Assembly: GCA_016936505.1 (NCBI GenBank)
Contig: JAFGXS010000005.1
Location: forward strand, 50,777 to 114,776
DNA: 64,000 bases
Direction of reading: 5' to 3'
DNA from: Bacteroidales bacterium
GTDB taxonomy: Bacteria; Bacteroidota; Bacteroidia; Bacteroidales; F082
Part shown: one piece after another, positions 27,566 to 34,641 of the stretch
Layout: each line of letters starts with the position of its first letter
Position numbering within the stretch: the stretch's first letter is position 1
Made by a program: the position numbers and the translations under genes
Notes under the pieces: generated by a model
The model's database searches: none
What the model saw: only the letters and a program-made list of their open reading frames with translations
What the model was told of the DNA's origin: nothing

Positions 27566-28204
27566 TTATTTTGTTATTCTTACGAATCTTTCTTTGGGTG
27601 TCATTGAAATTCCGCAACGGGCCGGAGCTTCATTTTCATAAGTGTTTCCACAGGTTGTACAAACCATATAGTAATCGGCCAGTGTATTTTCATCGTTATT
27701 TTGCAAAGCAGCCAAAGCTTTTTGATACAATGCCTTGTGAATTTTTTCCACCTGATAAGCGTAGTTAAAAGAAATCATGGCCATAGTAGCTCCTTCTTTG
27801 GAAGCCACTTTCAAGAAATCGGGATACATGGTAGCCACTTCATAACTTTCACCGTTGATAGCATCCTGGAGGTTTTCATCTGTATTTTTCACATCATATT
27901 TAGGATCCACTTTAGGAACCTCAACGCCCATATTCTGCATTACCGCTTTGTGATTACCGGCGTGAATGCTTTCGGCTTTGGAAGCAGCTTTAAACAACAA
28001 CGCAATTTTCTGATGGCCTTCATCCTGGGCCTTTTTAGCATAAGCAGCATATTTGGCACTGGCGGTTGATTCGCCAATAAAAGCAGCTTTCAGATTTTCG
28101 GATGTGCTGGAACCTTCATTACCGGCATAAGATTTAAAACCGAAGAAAGTAGTCAATAAAACTGTAGCAACCAGCATAATTTTTTGAGATTTGATCATTT
28201 TCAT
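27566..28204 (-). CDS. Exported rubrerythrin-family protein
   Basis: A ferritin-like diiron protein that reduces peroxide in anaerobes. 212 residues. The diiron ligands fit: Glu in AAFIGESTAS, ExxH in KAESIHAGNH, Glu in INGESYEVA and ExxH in YQVEKIHKAL. A C-terminal rubredoxin-like knuckle follows. Two features are unusual. An N-terminal signal peptide (IMLVATVLLTTFFGFKSYAG) predicts export, whereas classical rubrerythrins are cytoplasmic. The second Cys pair of the knuckle reads CGIS, so one of four iron ligands is missing. Start at ATG 28204 follows from the promoter at 28235-28242. Operator-like repeats lie immediately upstream of that promoter. Confidence 0.85.
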   Translation of the reverse strand: MKMIKSQKIMLVATVLLTTFFGFKSYAGNEGSSTSENLKAAFIGESTASAKYAAYAKKAQDEGHQKIALLFKAASKAESIHAGNHKAVMQNMGVEVPKVDPKYDVKNTDENLQDAINGESYEVATMYPDFLKVASKEGATMAMISFNYAYQVEKIHKALYQKALAALQNNDENTLADYYMVCTTCGNTYENEAPARCGISMTPKERFVRITK

Positions 28205-28234
28205 AGCATAGATATTTAAAAGATTATTATGAGA

Positions 28235-28242
28235 CAAATGTA
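28235..28242 (-). promoter_or_regulatory. -7 element TACATTTG for rubrerythrin
   Basis: TAnnTTTG on the minus strand, 30 bases before the rubrerythrin ATG. It is flanked upstream, at a 12-base step, by four phased repeats. Confidence 0.6.
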
Positions 28243-28253
28243 GAACCCGAACA

Positions 28254-28293
28254 CTAAAAGCTTCCTAAAGCCATTCTTAAAGCTTGCTTAAAA
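28254..28293 (-). promoter_or_regulatory. Four 11-bp-phased repeats, likely OmpR-type operator
   Basis: On the plus strand CTAAA, CTAAA, CTTAAA and CTTAAA start at 28254, 28265, 28276 and 28287: exact 11-base steps. Direct repeats in 11-bp phase just upstream of the promoter are how OmpR/PhoB-family regulators activate transcription. The last copy overlaps the end of the kinase gene. The same pattern recurs at 30883-30921. Confidence 0.6.
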
Positions 28294-29694
28294 TTTTTGA
28301 TCTTTTAAATTATTAATCAACAATGAGATAATGTTTCCTTTACTTTCATCAAGGGCCTTCACTGAAATATTCAGAAGACGGGCAAAACGACCGGCAATTG
28401 TCAATCCCAAACCATTACTTTTAAATTCTTCGTTGGGATTCAAATCCGGAATATGCGAATTACCATTAATAGTATCCAGTTCTTCCTTATCCATTTTAAT
28501 TCCGTTGTCGCGAATATCGATCCACAACAAATTTTCTGATAACGAAGCCGAGATACTAACCGGTTGACCGATGGTCGAATGTTTAGTAGCCTGAATTATG
28601 AATGTTCTCAGCAGTGAAACAAACATAAACTTATTGGTCTTAAAACTTAACTCTTTTGGAACCTGGATGTCAATAGTCAGCGACTTTTCATCCATTATGT
28701 TTTTCAGGCTTTTTGAGATTTCTTCAACCATTTGAGACAAATTCATATGATCCAGTTGAATGTTTTCCTGATTATTTTCAAATTGGTATAAGAACAGCAA
28801 TTGTTCGGTTAAATCCGTCATTTTATTCACCTCGATTAAAGCCGTATATGCCTTATCAACATAATATTCCGACTGACGTTGTTTCCTGAGCATCACTTCA
28901 ATGGTTCCTCGAAGTACCGAAAGCGGTGTCCGCAATTCATGCGATGCTTCAATGGCAAATTGTCTTTCTTTAACGGCAGCTTTTCTCAACTTTTCTACCA
29001 ACTGATTAACAGAAAAAGTCAGCGTATATAATTCATCTTTTCGTTTTGGTAAGACAATCGGGTTCTCAAAATTATCCTGTGTCATTTTTTGAGCCGCACA
29101 GGTCAGATCCAAAACCGGACGAATGCTTCGTTCCGACATAAAAAGAGTAACGAAATACAAAAACAGTAAAACAAACGGAAAAATTAAAATCAAAATTAAC
29201 CGCAGGTTTTTAAGAACCATGTGTGTTTCACTCAAAGGCATAGCCACAGAAATATAACCCAAAGCCTTACCCCGGGTGTTTTTCAACGGAACCTGCAATT
29301 GATAAATAGTAGCGTTGGCCAGATGAGAATCGAAAAAATAATCGGATGAAATATTTTTAAAAATCGACAAATATCCGTCCTGCAAATTCGGTGACCTTTT
29401 TAATACTTTCCCGGTACTGTCGGTATATTGAATAAAAATCGGATTCACCTCAATTTGTCCGTGTTCACGTTCCAGCCATTCATTGGGATTGGCAAAAATC
29501 ACCTGATCGCTGAGCACCACAATATTATTGGTCAACTCCAGCGACTCAGCTCTCAAATCGCTTTTCAGATCATTGTAAACCGTATGATGAACCACGATGT
29601 ATATAAACACAAAAACCAGCAGTGTAAGTGCTGCTGTTGCTGCCATAAACGATAAGGCCACCCTTCGACTATAACTTAACTTTTGTTCTTTCAT
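28288..29694 (-). CDS. Sensor histidine kinase with altered ATP-binding boxes
   Basis: 468 residues. Helices at about 14-36 and 168-188 flank a periplasmic sensor region; a HAMP domain follows. The H-box EASHELRTPLSV is intact. In the ATPase domain the N-box reads FIIQATKHS, with Gln in place of the Mg-binding Asn. The G1 box reads DNGIKMD instead of DxGxG. G2, GLGLTIA, is intact. Autokinase activity may therefore be weak, or the protein may act mainly as a phosphatase; this is inference. It shares one base with the regulator stop (TGATG), so the pair is translationally coupled. Confidence 0.88.
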   Translation of the reverse strand: MKEQKLSYSRRVALSFMAATAALTLLVFVFIYIVVHHTVYNDLKSDLRAESLELTNNIVVLSDQVIFANPNEWLEREHGQIEVNPIFIQYTDSTGKVLKRSPNLQDGYLSIFKNISSDYFFDSHLANATIYQLQVPLKNTRGKALGYISVAMPLSETHMVLKNLRLILILIFPFVLLFLYFVTLFMSERSIRPVLDLTCAAQKMTQDNFENPIVLPKRKDELYTLTFSVNQLVEKLRKAAVKERQFAIEASHELRTPLSVLRGTIEVMLRKQRQSEYYVDKAYTALIEVNKMTDLTEQLLFLYQFENNQENIQLDHMNLSQMVEEISKSLKNIMDEKSLTIDIQVPKELSFKTNKFMFVSLLRTFIIQATKHSTIGQPVSISASLSENLLWIDIRDNGIKMDKEELDTINGNSHIPDLNPNEEFKSNGLGLTIAGRFARLLNISVKALDESKGNIISLLINNLKDQKF

Positions 29695-30365
29695 CAGTCT
29701 CTGATAATATAACCGACACCCCGGATCGTTTGCACGAAACTTATTTCTGAATTCTTATCTATTTTCTTTCGCAATGCATTAATATACACATCAATAACTG
29801 ATGTATCGTAATCAAAATGCATGTCCCAGACATGATGAATAATCTTTGTCCGGGAACACACTTTGTTTTGATTCCGAAGAAGAAATTCCAGCAATGCGAA
29901 TTCTTTTTGTGTCAGAGAAACTTCTTTCTTGTTCAGAAAAACCTGGTGTGATGCTGTGTCCATCACCAGATTTTTACTTTTTAAGTTTGTATTTTCCTCT
30001 TTTACATTTCTCAGTCTGGCTCTGATGCGGGCCAGCAGCTCCTCAAAAGAAAACGGCTTTTTGATGTAATCGTCCACACCCATATCCAGGGCAAAAACCG
30101 CATCCTGAACGGCATCGCGTGCAGTAAGCATCAAAATGGGTGTTTGCTCGCCTCCTTTTCGCAACTGCCGGCAAATTTCTATACCACTGACTCCGGGTAA
30201 CATCCAATCGATAAGCATAATGTCATATTCACCGGCATTATCTGTAGCCAACTGTAAACCCGTTGTTCCGTCGTAAGCCACATCCACAGCATAGGCTTCT
30301 TCTTCCAAACCTTCTTTCAGGAAATTTGCAATCCCCATCTCGTCTTCTATGACTAAGATCCGCAT
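29694..30365 (-). CDS. OmpR-family response regulator
   Basis: 223 residues. Receiver with EDE pocket, phospho-acceptor Asp in MLIDWMLPG, Thr in LTARDA and Lys in YIKKPFSF. The winged-helix domain shows SLTQKEFALLEFLLRN and IRGVGYIIRD, as in CusR/RprY-type regulators. It overlaps the kinase start by one base and lies 2 bases after the DUF2231 gene, so the three form one operon. It is the best candidate to bind the phased repeats in front of its own operon and of the rubrerythrin gene. Confidence 0.93.
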   Translation of the reverse strand: MRILVIEDEMGIANFLKEGLEEEAYAVDVAYDGTTGLQLATDNAGEYDIMLIDWMLPGVSGIEICRQLRKGGEQTPILMLTARDAVQDAVFALDMGVDDYIKKPFSFEELLARIRARLRNVKEENTNLKSKNLVMDTASHQVFLNKKEVSLTQKEFALLEFLLRNQNKVCSRTKIIHHVWDMHFDYDTSVIDVYINALRKKIDKNSEISFVQTIRGVGYIIRD

Positions 30366-30367
30366 GG

Positions 30368-30841
30368 CTAATTTGTTTCAGAATCAGTATTTAGGCCAAA
30401 ACCCAGATTCAGCTGAACACCGGCTGCATGTTTATAAACCAATTCGCCACCATAATATCCGGTACGGGCAATGGCCATTGCAGAAGCCAAAAACAATACA
30501 AAAGCAGCAGCTTTAAATATTCCTTTATACTTTTTAAACAGCTCCAGAAGAATGCGAAAAGTTGCTGTAATGCTCACAATCCAAATGGTCAGTTCAGCGG
30601 CATTTTCGTGGGTTTCCAAAGCCTGCTTCAAGGCTCCCTGTTCGGTAATGCCACTGCCGGCAAAATGTCCGGTAAGAAAAGCCACAACCGTTCCCAGTGC
30701 GCCAAGCACTAAAAGATAAAAACCAACTTTTGAGTAGAATGTCTTTTTAGCAAAAAGGCCGATCGTGTCAAACAATAAACCTGTTAATAAAAGTGCAATG
30801 GGAAAATGCACAATCATGGGGTGAAGATGTGAAGTATCCAT
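30368..30841 (-). CDS. DUF2231 membrane protein
   Basis: 157 residues with four helices (about 8-30, 38-60, 81-100, 109-128). The N-terminus HLHPMIVHFPIALLLTG and the C-terminus GELVYKHAAGVQ are the DUF2231 family marks. Conserved His residues at the helix ends hint at heme or metal binding, and many relatives sit near cytochromes. First gene of the DUF2231-regulator-kinase operon, which could make it part of the sensed pathway. Confidence 0.8.
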   Translation of the reverse strand: MDTSHLHPMIVHFPIALLLTGLLFDTIGLFAKKTFYSKVGFYLLVLGALGTVVAFLTGHFAGSGITEQGALKQALETHENAAELTIWIVSITATFRILLELFKKYKGIFKAAAFVLFLASAMAIARTGYYGGELVYKHAAGVQLNLGFGLNTDSETN

Positions 30842-30863
30842 ATCAGTAAATTTTAATTCGGAT

Positions 30864-30871
30864 CAAAAGTA
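30864..30871 (-). promoter_or_regulatory. -7 element TACTTTTG for DUF2231 operon
   Basis: TAnnTTTG on the minus strand, 22 bases before the DUF2231 ATG, with phased repeats 12 bases upstream. Confidence 0.6.
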
Positions 30872-30882
30872 GTATGAGGCAA

Positions 30883-30921
30883 CTTAAATCAAGTTAAGCT
30901 CAAGCTTAAGATTTGCTTAAA
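30883..30921 (-). promoter_or_regulatory. Phased repeats upstream of regulator operon
   Basis: On the plus strand CTTAAA, (TTAAGC), CTTAAG and CTTAAA lie at 30883, 30894, 30905 and 30916, on an 11-base grid, with the second copy degenerate. Distance to the -7 box equals that in front of rubrerythrin (12 bases between starts), so the same regulator probably binds both. Confidence 0.55.
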
Positions 30922-30958
30922 ATTCACAGAGTTATGATATTTCTGGGTAGAAAAGTTG

Positions 30959-32314
30959 CTAAAAAACAAGCAAAAAAGTAGAACCTTTTCCGTATTTTGA
31001 ACGGACAGAAATACTTCCTTTGTGCATCTGCATAATCTGTCGGGAAAGGCTTAAGCCAATTCCGGAACCATTTTCCTTGGAAGTAAAAAATGGCATAAAG
31101 ATCTTATCCATCACATCATGATTGATACCGGTTCCATTATCGGTAACCTCAATTACGGTTCTGTTATTCAGATTAACTGATGCTACAATAGTGATCATAC
31201 CTTCTTCCTGATCTTTAACTGCATCAATAGCGTTCAACAACAAATTCAACATAACCTGATCAATTAAATCAGGGTCAGCAAGCAACTTGAGATCAGAAGG
31301 AAAAATACGGGAAACGACCCGTACTTGTTTTTCGTCTAATTTGGATTGCAACAAATCCAATTGGCGCTGAAACAATTCCTGAACGGAAAAGTATCGGAAA
31401 TTCGGTTTGGGAATTCGGGTCAGATTACGATACAAGTCCACAAAATTCAGCAGACCTTTACTCCGTTTTTCAATGGTAGCTAAAGCACTGGTTACATTTT
31501 GCATATCCTCTTTTTCATCCTCATTTTGAGCAAAATCTCTTTCACAATATTGACTCACAATATCCTGTACGGTTGAAGCCAGAGAAGAAATCGGTGTTAT
31601 AGAATTCATAATCTCATGGGTCAGGACCCTGATCAGCATTTGCCATGATTCTACTTCCTTTTGTTCCAGTTCGGGATGAATATCCTGCAATGAAACCAGA
31701 AGGTATTTTTCTCCGTGCATTAAAAACTCTGTAGCATGAATAGACAACTGCAACAATTCGTTATCAACGTATAATTTAACCAGCTTTTTATCTCCGGCTT
31801 TCATTTCCTGTAAAGCAATTGCCAGATCTTTATAATTGCGTTTCAGCTCATCAATATTTCTCAAATGTTTCAGTTTCAATAGGCGCTTTACCGCATTGTT
31901 ATATACGTCAACTTTTCCATCAAGACGAAATACCAGAACTCCAATACTCACATGCTGAATTACAGTAAGCAAATAATTAAAGTTTTCTTCCTTTTCTATT
32001 TTTGTTTTTTTGAACGCTTCAATTACCTGATTCATCTGCAAATTAAGCGCCTCGAAACTCTTACCGTGTTCTCCATCTGAAAAGGTTCCCATAAAATCAG
32101 AATAGCGGATCGATTCAAAGAAACGGGCAAGTTTTCTATTGGTTTGTTCTGCATACCTTATTAGAAAAACAACCTGTGCGACAAAAAGAATGATCAGAAT
32201 AATGGTACTGATGAAGTAAGTAGATTCATCGTGAAAAAGAAAAATCAAAAGTAAGGTAACCACCAAAAGAATCACCCTAAGGAAAATCTGTATGCGAAAC
32301 TTTTTATAAACCAT
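30959..32314 (-). CDS. NtrY-like sensor histidine kinase
   Basis: 451 residues. Two N-terminal helices (about 8-26 and 34-53) with almost no periplasmic loop, so the signal is probably cytoplasmic or membrane-borne. A PAS-like domain follows (FNYLLTVIQHVSIGVLVFRLDG, given by its ends FNYLLTVIQ and LVFRLDG). H-box is LTHEIMNSITPISSL, N-box LLLNAIDAV, G-boxes DNGTGI and GSGIGLSLSRQI. The His-Glu-Ile-Met-Asn form is typical of NtrY/NtrB kinases that work with sigma-54 activators. It overlaps the regulator gene by 11 bases. Confidence 0.9.
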   Translation of the reverse strand: MVYKKFRIQIFLRVILLVVTLLLIFLFHDESTYFISTIILIILFVAQVVFLIRYAEQTNRKLARFFESIRYSDFMGTFSDGEHGKSFEALNLQMNQVIEAFKKTKIEKEENFNYLLTVIQHVSIGVLVFRLDGKVDVYNNAVKRLLKLKHLRNIDELKRNYKDLAIALQEMKAGDKKLVKLYVDNELLQLSIHATEFLMHGEKYLLVSLQDIHPELEQKEVESWQMLIRVLTHEIMNSITPISSLASTVQDIVSQYCERDFAQNEDEKEDMQNVTSALATIEKRSKGLLNFVDLYRNLTRIPKPNFRYFSVQELFQRQLDLLQSKLDEKQVRVVSRIFPSDLKLLADPDLIDQVMLNLLLNAIDAVKDQEEGMITIVASVNLNNRTVIEVTDNGTGINHDVMDKIFMPFFTSKENGSGIGLSLSRQIMQMHKGSISVRSKYGKGSTFLLVF

Positions 32315-33680
32315 ATTTTTCTATTCTACGGTATAGAGATGCCCGGGTTAAACCCAGTTCTTTTGCTGCCCGGCTAATGTTTCCACCATTTTTATCCACT
32401 ACTTTCCTGATCAATAGTTTTTCAGTTTCTTCAAGATTCATGTTAACCGGAAAAAAGTCCTGCTGATCTTCTCTGGCTTCTGACATAAAAAAGTCATCGG
32501 GCTCCAGCATATTTCCTTCGCTCATAATAACCGCTCGTTCCACAGCATGTTGCAACTCGCGGATATTACCAGGCCAGTTATGCATTTGCAAGCGTTTCAA
32601 AGTTCCGGCACTTATTCTCTTTTGAGGCATTTTATATTTTCTGGAATAAATCTCAAGATAATGATTCACTAACGGCTCAATGTCCTCTACTCTTTCCCGC
32701 AAAGGCGGAATAGTAATTTCCACAGTGTTGATCCGATACAATAAATCCTGTCGAAAGATATTTTCTTTTACCATTTCATACAACGGCATATTGGTAGCAC
32801 AGATCAAACGAACATCCACAGGAATTTCTTTGTTGGAACCCAACCGGACTATTTTCCGGCTTTGCAGTACGCGTAATAGTTTTGACTGTAGCGATGGCAG
32901 CAAATTCCCGATTTCATCCAGAAACAAAGTTCCACCGCTGGCGGCTTCAAAACGTCCCGAACGATCTTCGCGGGCATCGGTAAACGCTCCTTTTTTGTAT
33001 CCAAACAATTCGCTTTCAAACAAAGTTTCGGTTATTGCCCCCAAATCAACGCTGATAAACATACTCCCACTTCGATTTGAAGCCCTGTGAATGGCACGTG
33101 CAATCACTTCTTTTCCTGTTCCATTTTCTCCCAATATCAACACGTTTGCGTCAGTTTTAGCTACCTTTTCAACGGTTTTCAGAACTTTTTTCATGGCAGC
33201 CGAATTGCCAATAATATGACTGAATACCTGATCGTTGTCTGCGGAAAGAATCTTATTGGCCGAACGCAAATTCTCAAGCTCAACTTTTGAAGCTCTGACT
33301 TTTAGAGACGATTCAATGGTAGCCAGTAATTTCTGATTATCCCAGGGTTTTAAGATAAAATGAGATGCACCTTCCTTAATTCCCTGAACTGCCAACTCCA
33401 CATCTCCGTAACCGGTTATAAAAATTACAATCGCTGCCGAATCAATTTCCAGAATCTTATTCAACCATCGAAAGCCTTCTGTGCCACTGGTTGCATCACG
33501 TGAAAAATTCATATCCAACAGAATTACATCATAATTCTCACTTTTCATTAAATCTGGGATACTTTCCGGATTTTTTTCAGTATGCACAATCTGAAATTTT
33601 TGTCGAAGAAACATCTTAGCTGCCAGCAAAACATCTGCATCATCATCAACAATTAGGATACGAGCTTTAACTTTCGTCAT
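32304..33680 (-). CDS. NtrC-family sigma-54 response regulator
   Basis: 458 residues: receiver (1-120; Asp in VILLDMNFS, Lys in LKPWD), AAA+ domain (about 150-385) and Fis-type HTH (AAKELGLTRASLYRRIEKYG). Walker A is GENGTGKE and Walker B GGTLFLDEIG. The sigma-54-contacting loop reads GAFTDA rather than the standard GAFTGA, a variant I recall from this phylum. It activates RpoN-dependent promoters after phosphorylation by the adjacent kinase. The divergent ABC exporter genes with a degenerate -24/-12 site are the likely target. Confidence 0.93.
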   Translation of the reverse strand: MTKVKARILIVDDDADVLLAAKMFLRQKFQIVHTEKNPESIPDLMKSENYDVILLDMNFSRDATSGTEGFRWLNKILEIDSAAIVIFITGYGDVELAVQGIKEGASHFILKPWDNQKLLATIESSLKVRASKVELENLRSANKILSADNDQVFSHIIGNSAAMKKVLKTVEKVAKTDANVLILGENGTGKEVIARAIHRASNRSGSMFISVDLGAITETLFESELFGYKKGAFTDAREDRSGRFEAASGGTLFLDEIGNLLPSLQSKLLRVLQSRKIVRLGSNKEIPVDVRLICATNMPLYEMVKENIFRQDLLYRINTVEITIPPLRERVEDIEPLVNHYLEIYSRKYKMPQKRISAGTLKRLQMHNWPGNIRELQHAVERAVIMSEGNMLEPDDFFMSEAREDQQDFFPVNMNLEETEKLLIRKVVDKNGGNISRAAKELGLTRASLYRRIEKYGL

Positions 33681-33819
33681 TTGTCAATTGGTATTGGGGT
33701 CTAAAATTAATGAATAATGTACAACGCTGCACACACGTATGACCGATTCCGAACACTAAATGTTACAATTGAGTAGAAATAAATTTTCAAACAAATGATA
33801 ACAAGCATCTTACACAAGG

Positions 33820-33834
33820 TGGCATGAAATTAGA
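33820..33834 (+). promoter_or_regulatory. Possible sigma-54 promoter
   Basis: TGGCATGAAATTAGA compared with TGGCACGN4TTGC: the -24 GG and the -12 G are present at correct spacing, but -12 is otherwise poor. It ends 27 bases before the ABC ATPase ATG, opposite an NtrC-type activator gene. No TAnnTTTG element is seen in this gap. Confidence 0.35.
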
Positions 33835-33861
33835 AAGTACTAATATCAGAAAGGACACTAC

Positions 33862-34632
33862 ATGCAAATTTCGCCCGACATATCATTGTCAGATAATGGA
33901 TATAGTCCACAGAATAATTTACATTTGTTGGAAAATGAACCTCAAATGATCATTGAAACCAAAGGACTTCATAAAGTCTTTCATTCCTCCGATATACAAA
34001 CTATTGCGCTCGAAAACATAAATTTAAATATTGAAGAGGGGGAGTTTACATCCATTATGGGACCTTCGGGTTGTGGAAAATCGACATTGCTTCATGTACT
34101 GGGAATGATCGATGACCCGACAAAAGGTGATTACTTTTTTATGGGAAAGAATGTGGCAAAGTTATCTGAAAAAGAAAAAAACCTGTTGCGTAAAAAAAAT
34201 ATTGGATTTGTTTTTCAAAATTTCAATCTCATTGAAGACCTGACTCTGTGGGAAAATATTGAGCTTCCATTAATTTACCAGGGCATTAAGAAAACTGAAC
34301 GAAAAAGACGGGTTGAAGAAGTAATCGACAGACTTGAAATAAGCCACCGAAAAGACTTACTGCCCCTTCAACTTTCTGGTGGACAACAACAGAGGGTTGC
34401 TGTTGCACGTGCCATTGTTGGGAAACCCCGGCTTCTACTTGCCGATGAACCAACAGGAAATCTTGATTCGATGCATGGTGAGGAGCTGATGAATATGCTG
34501 AATGAACTTAACAAAGAAGGAATGACGGTTGTTATGGTAACTCACTCACAACACGATGCCAGTTACAGTCATAGGATCATTCATCTTTTTGACGGTCAGA
34601 TCATTAACGAAAACCTGAATCGTCACAGATAA
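33862..34632 (+). CDS. ABC transporter ATPase, MacB/LolD type
   Basis: 256 residues. Walker A GPSGCGKST, Q-loop FVFQNFNLIEDLT, signature LSGGQQQR, Walker B LLLADEPTGNLDS and H-loop VTHSQHD: the layout of MacB/LolD/FtsE-group ATPases that drive mechanotransmission, not membrane translocation. It begins about 30 residues earlier than relatives; ATG 33946 would give the classic MIIETKGLHKVF start. The permease follows 9 bases downstream. Confidence 0.92.
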   Translation: MQISPDISLSDNGYSPQNNLHLLENEPQMIIETKGLHKVFHSSDIQTIALENINLNIEEGEFTSIMGPSGCGKSTLLHVLGMIDDPTKGDYFFMGKNVAKLSEKEKNLLRKKNIGFVFQNFNLIEDLTLWENIELPLIYQGIKKTERKRRVEEVIDRLEISHRKDLLPLQLSGGQQQRVAVARAIVGKPRLLLADEPTGNLDSMHGEELMNMLNELNKEGMTVVMVTHSQHDASYSHRIIHLFDGQIINENLNRHR

Positions 34633-34641
34633 ACTGCAATT

